A stretch of DNA of 64,000 nt from assembly GCA_945957365.1 (NCBI GenBank), contig CAMFKI010000008.1, positions 62,001-126,000 of the forward strand. The letters run 5' to 3'. Both the position numbers and the translations under genes were made by a program. This DNA is from an uncultured Alphaproteobacteria bacterium. Its GTDB lineage: Bacteria; Pseudomonadota; Alphaproteobacteria; Rhizobiales; Aestuariivirgaceae. A model generated the notes under the pieces. The model searched no databases. It was not told where the DNA came from and worked only from the letters and a program-made list of their open reading frames with translations. Position 1 is the first letter of the stretch, and the number at the start of each line of letters is the position of its first letter. This document shows positions 38,669 to 46,840 of this stretch, piece by piece.

Positions 38669-39229
38669 TCAAACGGCGCGGACCTCGCTCACTTCCGGAA
38701 CGAAGTGGCGCAGCAGGTTCTCGATCCCGTGCTTGAGAGTCGCGGTGGAGGAGGGGCAGCCCGCACAGGAGCCCTTCATGTTGAGAAACACCACGCCTTC
38801 GCGGAAGCCATGGAAGGTGATGTCGCCGCCGTCCTGCGCCACCGCGGGCCGCACACGGGTGTCGAGCAGCTGCTTGATGGTGGTCACGACTTCCGCATCG
38901 CTTTCGGCGAAGAATTCCTCACCCGGGGCTTCCGGTCTGCTCGCTTCACCCAGCAGAACGGGTGCGCCGGAGAGGTAATGATCCATGATCAGGCCGAGAA
39001 TGGCCGGCTTCATGTGCTGCCATTCGGCGCCCGCGCGGGTGACGGTGATGAAATCCTGGCCCAGGAACACGCCCGCCACGCCATTGACCGAAAACAGCTT
39101 CTGGGCCAGAGGCGACTCGGCCGCGGCCTCGGCGTCCCGGTAGTCGCGCGTCCCCCCCGGCAGCACCGGCTTGCCGGGAAGGAATTTCAGCGTGGCGGGA
39201 TTGGGAGTGGCTTCCGTCTGGATGAACAT
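38669..39229 (-). CDS. nfuA: NfuA/NifU-type Fe-S cluster carrier
   Basis: 186 residues. An N-terminal Nfu domain (MFIQTEATPNPATLKFLPG) is joined to a C-terminal NifU domain with the cluster-binding pair Cys155-X2-Cys158 (GSCAGCPSS). Such proteins deliver Fe-S clusters to targets such as MiaB and endonuclease III, both encoded here. The ATG has GAGGA about 8 bases upstream. An Irr-box-like palindrome overlaps its promoter, so iron control is probable. Confidence 0.96.
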   Translation of the reverse strand: MFIQTEATPNPATLKFLPGKPVLPGGTRDYRDAEAAAESPLAQKLFSVNGVAGVFLGQDFITVTRAGAEWQHMKPAILGLIMDHYLSGAPVLLGEASRPEAPGEEFFAESDAEVVTTIKQLLDTRVRPAVAQDGGDITFHGFREGVVFLNMKGSCAGCPSSTATLKHGIENLLRHFVPEVSEVRAV

Positions 39230-39250
39230 GTCCGATTCCTCTACTCGGGA

Positions 39251-39281
39251 ATTATATAGCCTGGGTTTAGAACCATTTCAA
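39251..39281 (-). promoter_or_regulatory. candidate nfuA promoter
   Basis: On the minus strand, TTGAAA (39281-39276) is 17 bases from TATATA (39258-39253), which runs into TATAAT (39256-39251). The predicted start is about 39245, giving a leader of about 16 bases that includes the GAGGA ribosome site. Confidence 0.55.
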
Positions 39282-39282
39282 A
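39266..39282. promoter_or_regulatory. Irr-box (ICE)-like palindrome at nfuA
   Basis: TTTAGAACCATTTCAAA is a 17-bp imperfect palindrome: a full TTTAGAA half-site, a 3-base spacer, and a second half differing at two of seven positions from TTCTAAA. The rhizobial Irr-binding ICE element, as I recall it, is TTTAGAA-N3-TTCTAAA. The site covers the nfuA -35 element, the position expected for a repressor, and irr is encoded at 11042. Confidence 0.55.
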
Positions 39283-39313
39283 TTGTTCCGGCGCGGCAAG
39301 CCGCCCCAGGCCC

Positions 39314-40354
39314 TCAGGACACGATGAAGCCGACGATCTCCCGGGCCTTGCGCATGATCGGAGCGGCAATGGCCCTGGCCCGCTCGGAACCGTCCTTCAG
39401 AACGCTCTCGACGTAGGAACGATCGGCCTGAAGCCGCTTCGTCTCCTCCCCGACAGGGCCAAGTTTCGCCACGGCGAGGTCGGCAAGGGCATTCTTGAAC
39501 ACCGAGAACTGACCGCCACCATACTGGCCCAGCACGCTTTCGACGGTCTCGCCGGACAACGCAGCATAGATGCCCGTCAGGTTGTCGGCCTCGGGCCGAC
39601 CCTTGAGGCCGACCTTTTCGGTGGGCAGCGCCTCCGTGTCGGTCTTGGCCTTTCGGATCTTCCGGGCAATGGTGTCGGCATCATCCGTCAGGTTGAGGCG
39701 GGAGAGGTCGGACGGGTCCGACTTCGACATCTTCTTGGTGCCGTCACGCAAGCTCATCACGCGGGTCGCGGGCCCCGAGATATAGGGCTCGGGCGGCACG
39801 AAGAACACGCCGTCCGCAAAGCCCGCCGCTTCGATGGCGTCGCGATAGTCGAGGTTGAACTTGTTAGCGATGTCGCGCGCCAATTCGAGATGCTGCTTCT
39901 GGTCCTCGCCCACCGGCACGTGGGTGGCGTGGTAGCCGAGGATGTCGGCCGCCATCAGCACCGGATAGGTGAAGAGGCCGATCGACGCCGCTTCCTTGTC
40001 CTTGCCGGCCTTCTCCTTGAACTGCGTCATGCGGTTCAGCCAGCCCATCCGGCCGGTGCAGCCAAGTATCCAGGCCAGTTCGGCGTGCTCGGCCACCTGT
40101 GATTGGTTGAAGATGATGCTCTTCTTCGGGTCGAGCCCGCAGGCGAGGTAGGCCGCCGTGACGTCGACGATCGCACGCCTCAGCTCCTTGGGATCCTGCC
40201 ACACGGTGATGGCATGCATGTCCACAACGCAATAGATGCATTCATGCGTGTCCTGCATCCGGATCCAGTTCAGCATGGCGCCCAGGTAATTGCCGAGATG
40301 CAAGTTGCCGGTCGGCTGCATGCCGGAAAAGACGCGCGGAACGAACGTGGACAT
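39314..40354 (-). CDS. trpS: tryptophanyl-tRNA synthetase
   Basis: 346 residues. A class I aminoacyl-tRNA synthetase that charges tRNA-Trp. The HIGH-type motif is in [13 protein letters not shown] near residue 15 and the KMSKS motif is exact (KKMSKSD). The binding-pocket block [18 protein letters not shown] (here [19 protein letters not shown]) is clear. It begins the minus-strand run toward nfuA and is divergent from mutM. In other rhizobia trpS commonly follows murJ; here the two are about 20 kb apart. Confidence 0.98.
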   Translation of the reverse strand: MSTFVPRVFSGMQPTGNLHLGNYLGAMLNWIRMQDTHECIYCVVDMHAITVWQDPKELRRAIVDVTAAYLACGLDPKKSIIFNQSQVAEHAELAWILGCTGRMGWLNRMTQFKEKAGKDKEAASIGLFTYPVLMAADILGYHATHVPVGEDQKQHLELARDIANKFNLDYRDAIEAAGFADGVFFVPPEPYISGPATRVMSLRDGTKKMSKSDPSDLSRLNLTDDADTIARKIRKAKTDTEALPTEKVGLKGRPEADNLTGIYAALSGETVESVLGQYGGGQFSVFKNALADLAVAKLGPVGEETKRLQADRSYVESVLKDGSERARAIAAPIMRKAREIVGFIVS

Positions 40355-40428
40355 CAGGAACCCTCTCCTTCGGAAGCGGGCCGCTTATGCCCGCAAATGG
40401 AGGTCGTGAAAAGAGCCTCCCACACGGC

Positions 40429-40457
40429 TTGCCTTCCCCCGTGCGACGGGGTCTAAA
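40429..40457 (+). promoter_or_regulatory. candidate mutM promoter
   Basis: TTGCCT (40429-40434) and TCTAAA (40452-40457) are 17 bases apart. The -10 ends 8 bases before the mutM ATG, so a transcript from it would begin within a base or two of the start codon. Confidence 0.4.
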
Positions 40458-40465
40458 CAGGTACC

Positions 40466-41350
40466 ATGCCAGAGCTTCCGGAAGTTGAAACCGTCATGCG
40501 GGGCCTCAAGCCCGTTCTCGAGGGTCAGCGCATCGCAGCGGTGGTCCTGCGGCGCGCGGGCCTCCGCTTTCCGTTCCCGGATCATTTCGCGGAGCGGCTG
40601 ACCGGGCAACGCGTCACGGCTCTGTGGCGGCGGGCCAAATACATCCTGGCAGACCTCGATTCCGGCGAGGTGATGCTCATCCACCTCGGCATGACCGGGC
40701 GCTTCACCGTGTTTTCGGGGGAGGAGGCACGCAATCTCGGCGAATTCTATTTCGAGGCGGCGGCTGGCCAGTCGGGGCAGGGACCCCACGACCATGTCAT
40801 CCTCGTCCTCGAGAATGGCACGCGCGTCGTCTATACCGATCCCCGCCGCTTCGGCATCATGGATGTGTTCCCCGCGAGGGAAGCCTCCTCGCACAAGCTG
40901 CTCGGTGGCATCGGTGTCGAGCCACTGGGCAACGAATTCAGTGCCGACTATCTGGCGGACCGGTTTCGGGGAAAGGCGGCTCCGCTCAAGACTGCCCTGC
41001 TCGATCAGCACATCATCGCAGGCCTCGGCAACATCTATGTCTGCGAGGCCCTGTACCGCGCCGGCCTGTCGCCCCGCCGCAAGGCCAGGACTCTGGTGAA
41101 GAAGAAGAGCCATGATCCTCGCCTCGATGAGTTGGTCAGGCATGTGCGCGATATCCTGGCGGAGGCCATCACGGCCGGTGGGTCCACCCTGCAGGATTTT
41201 GCCCACACCGATGGCGCTTCCGGCGCATTCCAGCAGCGTTTCCTCGTTTACGACCGTGAGGGCGAAGCTTGCCTGAATTGTGGAGCAGCCATCGAAAGGC
41301 TTGTGCAATCGGGCCGATCCACCTTCTACTGCCGGCACTGCCAGACATAG
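40466..41350 (+). CDS. mutM: formamidopyrimidine-DNA glycosylase
   Basis: 294 residues. MutM (Fpg) excises 8-oxoguanine and ring-opened purines. The catalytic N terminus PELPEVETVMRGL (Pro2, Glu3), Lys58 (RRAKYIL) and the C-terminal zinc finger cysteines at 269, 272, 289 and 292 (CLNC, CRHC) are present. The enoyl-CoA hydratase gene follows 10 bases later, a pairing usual in rhizobia, where rpsT and dnaA normally come next; neither is found here. Confidence 0.98.
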   Translation: MPELPEVETVMRGLKPVLEGQRIAAVVLRRAGLRFPFPDHFAERLTGQRVTALWRRAKYILADLDSGEVMLIHLGMTGRFTVFSGEEARNLGEFYFEAAAGQSGQGPHDHVILVLENGTRVVYTDPRRFGIMDVFPAREASSHKLLGGIGVEPLGNEFSADYLADRFRGKAAPLKTALLDQHIIAGLGNIYVCEALYRAGLSPRRKARTLVKKKSHDPRLDELVRHVRDILAEAITAGGSTLQDFAHTDGASGAFQQRFLVYDREGEACLNCGAAIERLVQSGRSTFYCRHCQT

Positions 41351-41360
41351 GACCGAACCC

Positions 41361-42134
41361 ATGGCATACCAGAACATTCTCGTTGAAACCCGTGGCCATG
41401 TGGGCCTCGTGACGCTACATCGCCCCCAGGCGCTCAATGCGCTGAACGAAACGCTGATCGGCGAGCTGAACGAAGCGCTGGCCGGCTTCGAGTCGAATCC
41501 GCAGATTGGCTGCACCGTGATCACCGGCAGCGAGAAGGCCTTCGCGGCCGGCGCGGATGTCAAGGAAATGGCTGGGAAGTCCTACATCGAGTCCTATCTC
41601 GGCAGGTTCCTTGACGGCTGGACGCGCATTTCGGAAACCCGCAAGCCGGTGATCGCCGCCGTCTCGGGCTTCTGCCTGGGAGGCGGGCTCGAACTTGCAA
41701 TGATGTGCGACTTCATCATCGCGTCGGATACGGCACGCTTCGCGCTGCCCGAAATCACGCTCGGCATCATGCCAGGTGCTGGCGGTACGCAGCGCCTGCC
41801 GCGTTTCATCGGCAAGGCCAAGGCCATGGACCTAATCCTCACAGGCAGGATGATGGATGCGACGGAGGCGGAGCGCTGCGGCCTCGTCGCCCGGATCGTC
41901 ACACCGGAGACACTGCTTGACGAAGCCCTCTCCGCCGCCGCCAAGGTAGCGTCCTACTCCCAGCCCATCGTCATGATGGCCAAGGAAACCGTGAACCGTG
42001 CCCAGGAAACGTCGCTCTCAGAGGGTGCGCGCTTCGAGCGCCGGCTGTTCCTCTCGATGTTCGCGACCGAGGATCAGAAGGAAGGCATGAAGGCCTTCAT
42101 CGAAAAGCGCAAACCGGAATTCCTGAACCGCTAG
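41361..42134 (+). CDS. enoyl-CoA hydratase
   Basis: 257 residues. A crotonase-fold enzyme that hydrates trans-2-enoyl-CoA in fatty-acid beta-oxidation. The oxyanion hole AFAAGADVKEM and FCLGGGLELAMMCD, with the first catalytic glutamate in GGLELA, and the second in LPEITLGIMPGAGGTQRL, match short-chain enoyl-CoA hydratase closely. I used the ATG at 41361; the longer frame from 41280 lies inside mutM. It is probably co-transcribed with mutM. Confidence 0.95.
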   Translation: MAYQNILVETRGHVGLVTLHRPQALNALNETLIGELNEALAGFESNPQIGCTVITGSEKAFAAGADVKEMAGKSYIESYLGRFLDGWTRISETRKPVIAAVSGFCLGGGLELAMMCDFIIASDTARFALPEITLGIMPGAGGTQRLPRFIGKAKAMDLILTGRMMDATEAERCGLVARIVTPETLLDEALSAAAKVASYSQPIVMMAKETVNRAQETSLSEGARFERRLFLSMFATEDQKEGMKAFIEKRKPEFLNR

Positions 42135-42147
42135 GCGGCTCCCCACT

Positions 42148-42168
42148 GCGGGCTGGTTAACACCCCGC
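42148..42168 (+). terminator. weak stem-loop after the mutM-hydratase unit
   Basis: GCGGG (42148-42152) can pair with CCCGC (42164-42168) around an 11-base loop in which GGT and ACC may also pair. There is no T-run, so at best it is a Rho-assisted or stabilising structure. The rest of the 178-bp gap (42135-42312) holds an ATGCA/TGCAT inverted repeat near 42243-42262 and a TATAGC at 42250, possibly promoter elements for the next gene, but no tRNA and no small coding frame I can support. Confidence 0.3.
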
Positions 42169-42312
42169 CAATCCGGTCTCTCGACCCTCGCTGATCCAAG
42201 CGACGGAGCCTTAACGGTCTCTGAAACTGCTTCTCATCGAATATGCACGTATAGCTTGCATGTCCCGCCTGATCATGTTACTCGACTCGCACAGGTTGCA
42301 CGAGGTTCCAAT

Positions 42313-43734
42313 ATGACAGCCGTTGCAGGGAATTACGCAAGTCTAACTGCCGATACCAAGGCGAGGATCGCGTTCATGCGTCTCGGGCTTGGCCCAAAGC
42401 CGGATAGCCGGGCGCTGATCGGGTCAGGAGCAGATGCGGCGTATGACGCCTGCCTGGCGGAGTTGAACAACCCCGCTGCCGCGCTCATCGCGGACAACGA
42501 CGTGATCGTGAAGTATGGGCCGAACTGGGCGCCGTTTCAGGGACACCCCTACCCGGCGACCGCGGCCAATTGCGGAGCGGTCGGCGTGAACCCGATGTCC
42601 GGAAACTTCAATCTGTGCATTTTCCAGGCCGAGGATACAGCGAGATACGTGAAGTATATCCAGCCGAAGGTGGGTTTCCTTGAGCGGCTCGTGCTGTTCT
42701 GGAACAACCATTTTTCAACCAGCCACAAGGCACGGCCGTGGCTCGGCCATATGGAACGTACCGCGATCCGCGCCAACGTGCTCGGCAATTTCGGGGACAT
42801 GCTCGCGGCGGTTGTCACCCACCCTGCGATGATCGCCTACCTCGACAACAACACCTCCGTCGGCATGAACAGCCCGCTTGCCAAGAAGAATCCGGCATTC
42901 AACTACCGGCACAATGAAAACCTTGCCCGCGAAATCATGGAGCTGCACACCCTTGGCGTCAACGGCGGCTACACGCAAGGCGATGTAACGAGCTTCGCCA
43001 AGGTCCTCACGGGCTGGCAGATCGCCAACATCAACAGCACGACCCCTGGGCAGTTTGTGTATGTCCCTGAAGCCCATGAGCCCGGGGCGCAGACGGTGTT
43101 GGGCAAGACCTATGCCCAGCCCGACCTCGCGCAGGGCAAGGCTGTCCTGAGCGACTTGGCTTCCCATCCGCAGACGGCGCAGCACATCGCAACGAAGCTC
43201 ATCCGGCATTTCATTACGGACTCTCCGTCCGATGCCGATGTTTCGACTCTTGCGAATGTATTTGTCTCGAACAAGGGCAATCTTTTCGCTGTCTCGAAAG
43301 CCCTGCTCGAATTGCCTTCGGCCTGGACAGAGCCCTTCGCGCGTATCAGGAAGCCATATTTCTGGATGGTGAGCATCACACGCGGCCTCGGAATGAATGC
43401 CACACAAATGGTCGACAACACGTGGCGTTACAATGTCTTCGGCAACTACATGGGACATTATCCCTGGTCGCATATCACCCCGGATGGCTATCCGGACGAC
43501 AATGACTACTGGATGACGGCCGATGCTCTTCGCGTGAGGAATGATATCTCTTGCAAGGTCGTGAGCACCGGCGTTGGATTACCCAGGTGGCCGGGCCAGA
43601 GGCCTGCAGTTCTCGCCGAAAATCTCTTGGGCACATGCCTGACGCCTAGCCTGAAAGATAAATTGACCGCATCTCGCGACGACCGCGCAGCCTTCCCTCT
43701 CCTGTTCATGTCGCCCGAATACCTCTGGAGCTGA
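42313..43734 (+). CDS. DUF1800 family protein
   Basis: 473 residues, function unknown. The DUF1800 hallmarks are clear: FWNNHFSTSHKA (about 136-147), AYLDNNTS, NENLAREIMELHTLGVNGGY (about 202-221) with FAKVLTGW following, and HIATKLIRHFITDSPS. There is no signal peptide or membrane helix at the N terminus (MTAVAGNYASLTADTKARI). The DUF1501 gene begins 4 bases after the stop, and the two families are usually paired. Because its partner carries a twin-arginine signal, this protein may be exported as a passenger. An in-frame TTG at 42256 is a less likely start. Confidence 0.9.
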   Translation: MTAVAGNYASLTADTKARIAFMRLGLGPKPDSRALIGSGADAAYDACLAELNNPAAALIADNDVIVKYGPNWAPFQGHPYPATAANCGAVGVNPMSGNFNLCIFQAEDTARYVKYIQPKVGFLERLVLFWNNHFSTSHKARPWLGHMERTAIRANVLGNFGDMLAAVVTHPAMIAYLDNNTSVGMNSPLAKKNPAFNYRHNENLAREIMELHTLGVNGGYTQGDVTSFAKVLTGWQIANINSTTPGQFVYVPEAHEPGAQTVLGKTYAQPDLAQGKAVLSDLASHPQTAQHIATKLIRHFITDSPSDADVSTLANVFVSNKGNLFAVSKALLELPSAWTEPFARIRKPYFWMVSITRGLGMNATQMVDNTWRYNVFGNYMGHYPWSHITPDGYPDDNDYWMTADALRVRNDISCKVVSTGVGLPRWPGQRPAVLAENLLGTCLTPSLKDKLTASRDDRAAFPLLFMSPEYLWS

Positions 43735-43738
43735 TCCG

Positions 43739-45013
43739 ATGTTGCACTCAGATTTTGAACATGAAACGATCGACCCACGTATCCAGGCGGCAGCTGAAGA
43801 GGGTTGCGACGAGTCGCGCCTCTATATCAACCGGCGTGCGCTCCTGGGCGTCACGGCATCGCTCAGCGCCTGGGCCTTTCTGCCCCGCAGCGCCAGCGCT
43901 GCCGGCAGCAACCTGAGCGAAAAGCGGCTGCTCGTGGTCCTTCTGCAGGGTGGGATGGACGGGTTGCACGTTGTACCGCCCATCGGCGACCCGGCTTATC
44001 ACGGACAACGGGGCATGATGGCGCTTGACGCGAGCAAGTTGCTCCCGCTCGATCCGTCGAATTATTTTTATTTCAATGCATCGATGCCCAATTTCTACAA
44101 GGCCTATGGTCAAGGGCAGGCCGCGATCGTTCATGCCATTGCGCCGCCGCTGCGCGAACGTTCGCATTTCGAATGCATGTATAACCTCGAGGCGGGCCTT
44201 CCCGGTCAACAGGTGAGGAGTTCAAAGACGGGCTGGATGAACCGGCTCCTCGGACATCTGCCAATAGGCGAGAACGTGATGTCGAACGGCCTTCAGCTCG
44301 GCAACGCACCACTCATTCTCACCGGTCCGCAGCCCACATTGTCATGGACACCCGATCGATGGGCAGCGTCGACAATTTCCACCCAATCCCTCTACGACGC
44401 CCCCATCGCCCCCGGCAGGACGGACAAGACCGATCCCGTTCTTTCAGATCTCTTGTCGCGCGGTAAGAGTATTCGCGAAATGGCGTTGGCTGCGTCGGAT
44501 GGCAAGCCTATCGTCAACGCTGCTTTCCATGGCGCCGGCAATCTCATGAAGGCCCCCAATGGCCCCCGCATTTCGGCGATGCAGATCGTCGGCTTCGATA
44601 CCCATGTCAGTGAAACAGGCGGCCTTGCCAACATGCTGTCGTCGCTCGACTCCTGCATCCAGGACTTCCGAAATGCCCTCGGCGATGATGCTTGGGCCAA
44701 CACCGTCGTCGCCTGTGTCAGCGAATTCGGCCGCACCGTGCATGACAATGGTCGCAATGGTACGGACCATGGCGTCGGAACGGCAGCGCTGCTCATTGGC
44801 GGAGCGGTCAATGGTGGCAAGGTGATCGCCGATTGGCCTGGCCTCGCCAAGCTTCAGGATGATCGCGATCTCGTCGCAACCACCTGCACCCGTGCACTGT
44901 TCAAGGGCATCCTTCGGGATCATCTGGGAATCACCCGGGATGTTCTCGACAATGACATTTTCCCGATGAGCGCCGACGTCAGCCCGATGAATAAGCTCAT
45001 CAAGTCCGCGTAG
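43739..45013 (+). CDS. DUF1501 family protein with twin-arginine signal
   Basis: 424 residues. Residues 31-55 look like a Tat signal (NRRALLGVTASLSAW then AFLPRSASAAG), preceded by an unusually long 30-residue N-region. The DUF1501 core is visible: LLVVLLQGGMDGLHVVPP, RERSHFECMY, FDTHVSETGG and EFGRTVHDNGRNGTDHG. The family is distantly like alkaline phosphatase/sulfatase enzymes, with His/Asp pairs (SHFE, DTH, TDHG) that could bind metal. Its biological role is unknown. It converges on fucU; the 116-bp gap holds a strong hairpin. Confidence 0.9.
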   Translation: MLHSDFEHETIDPRIQAAAEEGCDESRLYINRRALLGVTASLSAWAFLPRSASAAGSNLSEKRLLVVLLQGGMDGLHVVPPIGDPAYHGQRGMMALDASKLLPLDPSNYFYFNASMPNFYKAYGQGQAAIVHAIAPPLRERSHFECMYNLEAGLPGQQVRSSKTGWMNRLLGHLPIGENVMSNGLQLGNAPLILTGPQPTLSWTPDRWAASTISTQSLYDAPIAPGRTDKTDPVLSDLLSRGKSIREMALAASDGKPIVNAAFHGAGNLMKAPNGPRISAMQIVGFDTHVSETGGLANMLSSLDSCIQDFRNALGDDAWANTVVACVSEFGRTVHDNGRNGTDHGVGTAALLIGGAVNGGKVIADWPGLAKLQDDRDLVATTCTRALFKGILRDHLGITRDVLDNDIFPMSADVSPMNKLIKSA

Positions 45014-45106
45014 CTTGCGAATGGCAGGCAGCCACGACGGCAACCTCGTGGTCAGACATCCAAACCGCCTCCGCCGCGCAGGCAGGATCGGTTCGAACCA
45101 CGATGC

Positions 45107-45134
45107 CGTGAGGCTCGCAGCGCCGAGCCTCACG
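45107..45134. terminator. strong hairpin spanning the fucU stop codon
   Basis: CGTGAGGCTCG (45107-45117) and CGAGCCTCACG (45124-45134) form a perfect 11-bp stem with a 6-base loop. The fucU stop codon (45132-45130) lies within one arm. It sits between convergent units (DUF1501 and fucU) and could end or protect both transcripts. No T-run follows on either strand, so intrinsic termination is uncertain. Confidence 0.5.
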
Positions 45135-45561
45135 CCGGATAGATTACGCCCTTCTTGACGACGATGTTGCCATAGAGGCGCGGCTCGCTGGACGCCACGA
45201 TGGCGAAGCAGGCCCGCACCTTGTTGTAGAAGGCATCGCCAACCAGCGGTACGATCTTCTGCCTCGGCTCGTGTCGCAACAGCACGGCAGCAAAATCGGC
45301 GAAGACCGGTTCCATGTGCTCGGGGTCCATGCGGGCCGCCGGTCGCCATACCGCTTCCGGAACCATGTCGTCGACGGGCATCACCGAGAGGATGGCATCG
45401 AGAATGCGCGGCGCCCCATGGCCATCGAGGCGCACCACGCGCTTGCCGTGCTCCTCCGCCGGGTAGTTGCCATCGACGATGGCGATCTCGTCGCCGTGGC
45501 CCATGGCGCGCAGCACGCGCAGGAGATCGGGGCTCAGCAGCGGATCGATACCCTTGAGCAT
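45130..45561 (-). CDS. fucU: RbsD/FucU-family sugar mutarotase
   Basis: 143 residues from the ATG at 45561, which overlaps the ROK stop by one base; a GTG one codon earlier is also possible. The motif GHGDEIAIVDGNYPA near residue 22 is of the FucU (L-fucose mutarotase) rather than RbsD type, and the C terminus NIVVKKGVIYPA is family-typical. These enzymes interconvert sugar anomers or ring forms after uptake. The ROK regulator is upstream in the same operon, and the sugar ABC transporter diverges. Confidence 0.88.
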   Translation of the reverse strand: MLKGIDPLLSPDLLRVLRAMGHGDEIAIVDGNYPAEEHGKRVVRLDGHGAPRILDAILSVMPVDDMVPEAVWRPAARMDPEHMEPVFADFAAVLLRHEPRQKIVPLVGDAFYNKVRACFAIVASSEPRLYGNIVVKKGVIYPA

Positions 45562-46787
45562 CACGCCTTCTCCTTGAACAAGACATTCCGGTTGATGATG
45601 AAATTGTCGAATAGCGGCAGGCTGGCCGCTCCCAGTGCGCGCGCATCCGCCCCGATGGTGCCCTCGAGGATGGGAAACTCCGCCAGGCCCTGGCGGTCGA
45701 CGCTGGCCAGTGCTCGCTGCACCTCTTCAACGAAGCGTGCCCGCACCCGCAGCGGAATCGCGCCGTCGATGATGATCGCCGAACAGTCGAGCACGGCCAT
45801 GACACCAGCCGCGGCGGTCGCAACGTCTCGCGCGGCCTGCGCGATCCAGCGGCCGAGTGCCGGCCCTGCACCCCGCCACTCACCGAGATCGCGCCACAGC
45901 AATTCCGGATCGCCGCCATCACGGCGGATGTCGCGCTCGAGCGAAGCAAGCGAGGTGGAATGCACCAGCTGCTCGGAGCGGCCCTCTCCGGAGGTGACGG
46001 GGAACGACGCCAAAGCCCCGGCATTCCCGTGGCGGCCGAGGTACAGGCTGCCGTTCAGCACCACGCCGCCGCCGATGAAGTAGCCGAGATAGAAATAGGC
46101 GAAGTCCTGCAGGTCGCGGCCGCGCCCGAACAGTAGTTCGGCCGCACATGCCGCCGAAGCGTCGTTGCAGAAATGAATGGGCCAGGCGAAGCGCGTGGCG
46201 ATCTCGGCCTGCAGGTCGAAGCCTTTCCACGCCATCAGCACGTCGGACGGCGCGCCGACATCCTCCGCCCAGTTCCACAGCTCGAAAGGTGCGGCGATCC
46301 CCATGCCGCTAATCCTGCCGCGCTGCTCAGGCGTCAGCCCCGAGGTGAGTTCCTCCACGCCTGCCGTCACGAAGCCGATCATCTCGGCGGGGGAGGGGAA
46401 AGTGTAGGGCCGATGGATGGTGTGGCGCACATTGCCTGCGAGGTCGACCAGCATCAGGTCGCCCGAGCGCCGTCCCACCTTGAGGCCGATCGAGAAGGCG
46501 CCATTGGAATCGAGCTCGAAGGGCACCAGCGGCTGACCCACCTTGCCACGCTGTGGAGTGCGCCGCTTCAGTAGGCCATCGGCCTCGAGCTGGCGCACGA
46601 TGACCGAAACCGTCTGCGCCGAAAGGCCGGTAAGGCGCGCCATCTCGGCCTTGGGCAACTGGCCGTGCAGGCGGACAAGCGACAGGATGAGACGCTCGTT
46701 GTAGAGCCGCACGCCGCTTTGCGTGGTGCCGCGCGAGAGCTCGGGGTAGCTGTCCCCGCGCGTGCCGCTGGCCCATTCGATCGACAT
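45561..46787 (-). CDS. ROK-family transcriptional regulator
   Basis: 408 residues. An N-terminal winged helix (about 30-90, with KAEMARLTGLSAQTVSVIVR) is joined to a ROK sugar-kinase-like domain (GLKVGRRSGDLMLVDLAGN; FCNDASAACAAELLFGRG with the conserved Asp; FIGGGVVLNG). The usual ROK zinc motif (GHXX...CXCGXXGC) is not visible, as in many regulatory members. It probably represses the divergent transporter genes; the 39-bp inverted repeat between them is the likely operator. Confidence 0.9.
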   Translation of the reverse strand: MSIEWASGTRGDSYPELSRGTTQSGVRLYNERLILSLVRLHGQLPKAEMARLTGLSAQTVSVIVRQLEADGLLKRRTPQRGKVGQPLVPFELDSNGAFSIGLKVGRRSGDLMLVDLAGNVRHTIHRPYTFPSPAEMIGFVTAGVEELTSGLTPEQRGRISGMGIAAPFELWNWAEDVGAPSDVLMAWKGFDLQAEIATRFAWPIHFCNDASAACAAELLFGRGRDLQDFAYFYLGYFIGGGVVLNGSLYLGRHGNAGALASFPVTSGEGRSEQLVHSTSLASLERDIRRDGGDPELLWRDLGEWRGAGPALGRWIAQAARDVATAAAGVMAVLDCSAIIIDGAIPLRVRARFVEEVQRALASVDRQGLAEFPILEGTIGADARALGAASLPLFDNFIINRNVLFKEKA

Positions 46788-46840
46788 GGCAGTCCCAATC
46801 CCTCAGCAGAAGGCGCACAGATTTCCAGCAGCCCGGGAGA

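Noticed and set aside
42135..42312. Expected rpsT or a tRNA after the enoyl-CoA hydratase gene
   Set aside because: No frame matches ribosomal protein S20 and no cloverleaf can be drawn in the 178 bases.
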